Below are positions 60,231 to 64,000 of a stretch of 64,000 nt of DNA, in pieces. The stretch's first letter is position 1; every line of letters begins with the position of its first letter. Location of the stretch: NCBI GenBank assembly GCA_013396635.1, contig WBMW01005650.1, positions 582,616-646,615 of the forward strand, read 5' to 3'. Below the pieces are notes generated by a model, which was not told where the DNA came from, did no database searches, and saw nothing but the letters and a program-made list of their open reading frames with translations. Origin of the DNA: Penelope pileata. Its lineage: Eukaryota; Chordata; Aves; Galliformes; Cracidae. Made by a program: the position numbers and the translations under genes.

Positions 60231-63200
60231 TGAGGCTGGGGCTCCCCGGCTTTGGAAACTGACAGATAGGGCAGAGCTGTGCTGATTCATCAGGAGGTGA
60301 AATGAGAACGCGGAGGTTTGGGTTAAATATTATCCCTCTTTACAAGTGCTTTGCTTTGCTCTAAATAAGTGTATTTCACCCTGTATTTATCTCAGGAGTT
60401 TCCTGTTTCTGGCAGCACAGAACCCAAAGGGAAGCAGTTTGCACACTGCAGTGGCTGAAAGATCGAGGGGCTGTGTGAACCGAGCTCGTTTTTATCCCAT
60501 TTGGGAACCACAAACAAAGGGTTTGATGCTTCTTAATCGATATTGAAAATAATCAGTGGAACTATTTCAGCCTTGACCTGTGGCGTTACTTTTTGGAACC
60601 TTGAAGGAAGAATCATGGGTGGATATGGATATAAGAACTGGCAGAAAAAAGCGCTTGCCAGGCTGATATTGCAGTGCACTCTGTGGCTGTGATACAGGAG
60701 CTGTCTCCAAGTGAATGCAGGGATATTGCATAGCTTAATAAATGCAAAAGTACAGTAAAAAATTGTATGCTGAAGTAGAAGCTGAGGCATCCAGTTGTCA
60801 TTGAGGAAGGGTAAGGCTTCCAGCTTGCATGTAACAGTGCTGATATTTGTTAAAGCTTTCTGGAGCCTAATCTGAATTTGGGTTTGTGGCTCTGTTCCAA
60901 AATAGGTAAGATAAAAAGCCATTACTCACACAGATTGTGCTTGTGTCCTTTCTTGGGTAAAGGTTGTTCTTTAAGCCGGAAGTGTTTTGTCCTTGTTCTT
61001 GTAGGCCAGTGAACTCGTGGTGTGTTGGAAGCTGTGTATCTTTGGTGGGCACTGAAGTCTTGTGAAATGTATCCTCTGACTTCTGCATCCTTGGATGTAG
61101 AGAAAAAAAAAAGCCCTGCTGCCAAAAACCCTTGCTGAGCATCTCAGGTGTTACTCTGTGTTCTGGTGCATATGGAAAAGTGACTTGGTAGTGCAAATCT
61201 ATCAGGTTTATTGCTGATGAGCAAAGCTCTTCAATATATTTTATAGGTGCATGTTCTGAAGGCTTGCAGATTTTCCTTTATTTTGCATAACTTGTTCTAC
61301 CCAGAATTCACATTTCTGGGTTTTAGGGATGTTTGTAAAGATGTTGCCAGCATAAAAACATGAGTAATTCGATGACCAACTTCCCTGTATGACACCCATA
61401 CACGTGCTTTACTACTTCTGTATTCCTTCTTTTCTGAGACTACACAGAAGCAGCACATCCCCTTTTCAGAGCTGAAAAGAAACACTGCCACTGTTTTCTG
61501 TGGCCTTCTACTTGCTGTATAGTGAGACTGGCATAAGGAGAATCACTACAGTAGCTTTAAACTCTCTGCTGTTAAATATGTGCTTTCAGAAGATCATCTC
61601 CTAAATTTGCTTCCAGGTGGGATGCTGCTTGCATGCACACATTTGTGATGTGTTTGCACTGCGGTGTGTGTCTGCAGTACAGGTTCAGTACAGAGAAGGG
61701 CTACAGAACATCAACAAGAAATGCATTAAATTAATTTGGTATAAAACATGTAAAAGCAGGAAGGTTTTTAGAGGATGATGAGCTGTGTCACTGAGGGTAT
61801 GGGACAGTACAGTTACTGGATGATGGAGTTACTGGAGGAGTTTGTTTGCTGTGAGGTTGTTTGCTAGTTCAATCACTGAGAGAAGTTGAAACAAGCCACG
61901 ATTTACTTACTAAATGGCTTTGCAGTTTGGATTGCATGTATCTGTAAGGAGAAGTTACTCACCCAAATTAGGCATGGTTATGTTTAGACACTAGCTGGTG
62001 GATATGTATCTGTCAGCCACGAATGATCCAAATTGTCCAGGACAGTGGATACAATGATAGGTTTGTCCATTGGGTTTACTTTTCAATTTTGCAGTTTTTG
62101 AAGTTAAACTATCTCATTTTAATGAGACTATGATTCTGTGATTGCCACCAACTCTGTGTATTTTCTACGTAGGGTTTGGATCGATCACATGTAAGCACTG
62201 CTGATGTAAGGGTGCGATATCTGATAGCATCCCTGCAACTTTCAACTTATCACTACTTAGTCAGCAAAGCTGAAATAAAAGCATTCTCTTTCCTGCATTA
62301 TAGCTGAAATATGAGGATTCTAAAGAACTGCCCTTTGTGTAACTGGCAAGAAAAAGTGGCCCCAAAACAATTGGGCTTTGATGGATTTTAGACCTGTGTA
62401 TCAATTCTTATCTGTATACCTCCATAGTCATTGTACAAGACCATCTTTCCACTGATCTCGAATTTATAATGTAACTTCAATTTTTTCTTTACGTTTCCAC
62501 ATGCTTTCTGAGCAGCCTGCTTGTCACTTGTTAATACCATTATTATTCCAATAAAGTATCTTCTGTTTGGGCCTGCATTTCATTAACAACAAGATGTAGG
62601 TCAGATAAGACATACTTAACTTGAGAATTTCAAATAACTCCTAACAGTGGAACTGTGTTAGATTAGGTTTAATGTAATCACCTGTGTAAATAGATGACGT
62701 TTTGCATGAAATGTTGAATAATTCAGTGTTATCTTCCAATGCCAGATAAAGACTTTAAAAAGGTCAAGTTAAAAACCATTGTTTGGAATATTGGGTTTAA
62801 TGCTTTGTGCATTGTCCTAGAGGTTTATACTTCAAATATTTAACCAAGACACAATGTCAATTTTGAGTAGGATGGACATTGCAGTGAACAAATCAGCCAT
62901 CTACAGGAAGGCTGTGAGCCTCTTGGTGGGGATGCGTCGCTCTCCATAGTGTCAGTGCTCTCCAAACACTGGCCCTCCTCCTCTAGAAGGAGGGGACCAA
63001 AGCAGGGGTAGTGGTGTAGGCAGATAGGGAGGAGAGCAACATGCAGGAGCAGGGGAAATGGGCAGGGAGGAGTCACATCAGAATGACTGTTCTGAATCTG
63101 TTGTTCTTGCGAAAGCTGAACTGTCATGGGACAGCCATGTAATCCAAGAACAGGAGATGCTGCAGGGAACGCATTTTGCACAGAACTGCACTGAGGATTA

Positions 63201-64000
63201 GGGAGCTGACCGAACCGATCACGTCCCTGTCTTATCATTGAGTTATCTGTTAATGATGTCAGATGATTCCTCTCACTTCAATATTTTATCTGCGGAGGAT
63301 TAACGTGCCGTCTTCTATTGCTTCTCATCTTCAGCTCACAGAACGGGTGGGTGATGCTGCACATTAATGTGATGCACTCAACCTTTCTTCATTTTATGAC
63401 TTTCTACTTCACTTCTGCAAAATGCCACATCAGTGACAACTTAATGATTGTAGTTTTCACAACATTGTGAAAACTTGTTTAACAAAAATCTGAAAGGTTA
63501 TTTATAAAGCAAAACAGAAAGCAGTCAGTAGCTTTGCTCAGTTATACATGCATAATAACCATGTTCAGTCCCTTTTAGGCTTCTATAGATTATACAAGTT
63601 GGTTTAAATAAGATATGAGACTTCTTATTTCCAGGGGAAGTCTCTCTTGGTATAACTGCTTGATCTGGAAAAATTTGGAAGCATGTAATGACGAGCTCCA
63701 TCACAAAGCTTGTTTTAATACTCTAAAATAAAACAACCAAGGAAATAAACGTATGTACCTTCTTAGCAAACATTAGTCAGGCACAAATTTGAAATTCCTT
63801 CCGTTCATCTGATCCTGTACTATGTACAACAAAGAAAGAAAGTCTTTGTTGATTATGTGTTGGGGATTTAATTGCAAGAGAGCCGTTAGTTTGCAGCAAT
63901 AGGACTGGGTGGGAGAGCAGCAATGGCAGTCATTGCATAGCACAGGGATCCCAACGCTTCCTGTATGTGCAGGTGCTCACTGACTCTTCCAGTCCAAAAT
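60231..64000 (+). other. Putative 5' part (introns / non-coding exons) of the gene driven by the 60-kb CpG island
   Basis: No convincing coding exon found on either strand. An AATAAA lies at 62550-62555, followed by GT-rich sequence, and could end a short or non-coding transcript. A TTATAG|CTGAAATATGAGG acceptor-like site near 62304 precedes a 25-codon frame starting CPLC-like (MRILKNCPLCNWQEK), too short to call. Another acceptor-like TTATTTCCAG at 63634 opens a 33-codon frame. None is strong enough to annotate as CDS. Confidence 0.25.
62550..62555 (+). terminator. Candidate poly(A) signal AATAAA
   Basis: AATAAA followed by a T/G-rich stretch (TCTTCTGTTTGGGCCTG) within 30 bases, as expected for a cleavage site. 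It would serve a plus-strand transcript from the CpG island at 60 kb. It may be chance in AT-rich DNA. Confidence 0.3.

Noticed and set aside
62840..63238. 132-codon minus-strand frame near the right edge
   Set aside because: Pro/Leu/Ser-rich with no domain; could be part of a non-coding exon but nothing supports translation.

Overview
The window looks like nuclear DNA from a bird, probably a galliform such as chicken. There are two antisense copies of the avian CR1 LINE 3' end (29964-30052 and 36802-36950), vertebrate-style short exons with GT-AG introns, and two CpG islands. There is no bacterial-style gene packing, and almost all open frames are chance ORFs. The species is an inference.

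Layout. 1-47 kb is gene-poor: I found no coding exon I can support. It holds two CR1 tails, a probable ancient L3/CR1-like fragment (~7735-7870), two pieces of what looks like an old amniote repeat (19314-19382, 43669-43712), A/T runs, a TA microsatellite, and several AT-rich stretches that read like conserved regulatory DNA (unproven). One unexplained 259-codon ORF lies at 1819-2598 (minus).

47.3-54.2 kb holds the one gene I can reconstruct. It is a ten-exon minus-strand gene whose exons join in frame with canonical GT-AG sites. It encodes a predicted 383-residue secreted, multiply glycosylated protein. Its conserved motifs resemble the lipocalin-like (DUF7064/DUF7065-type) region found in metazoan 'phosphoenolpyruvate synthase-like' proteins, but no kinase or phosphohistidine domain is attached. 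The first exon lies in a CpG island (53985-54300), flanked by a minisatellite in intron 1 and a TTTA-rich microsatellite upstream.

54.5-60.3 kb contains a near-perfect direct duplication of 1,172 bp (57386-58557 and 58676-59847; two differences seen). Its junctions are single N bases around a 116-bp GC-rich orphan segment, which suggests an uncollapsed contig overlap rather than real biology. Right after it is a strong CpG-island promoter (59850-60230) with clustered NRF-1-like and ETS-like sites. Its gene is not identifiable; the coding part may lie beyond 64 kb, or the transcript may be non-coding and end near an AATAAA at ~62550.

I see no CRISPR, tRNA, rRNA or operon-type feature. The most interesting items are the stand-alone secreted PEP-synthase-like protein with an altered R-x-H-S-Y-G motif, and the duplicated, N-bounded promoter-proximal region.
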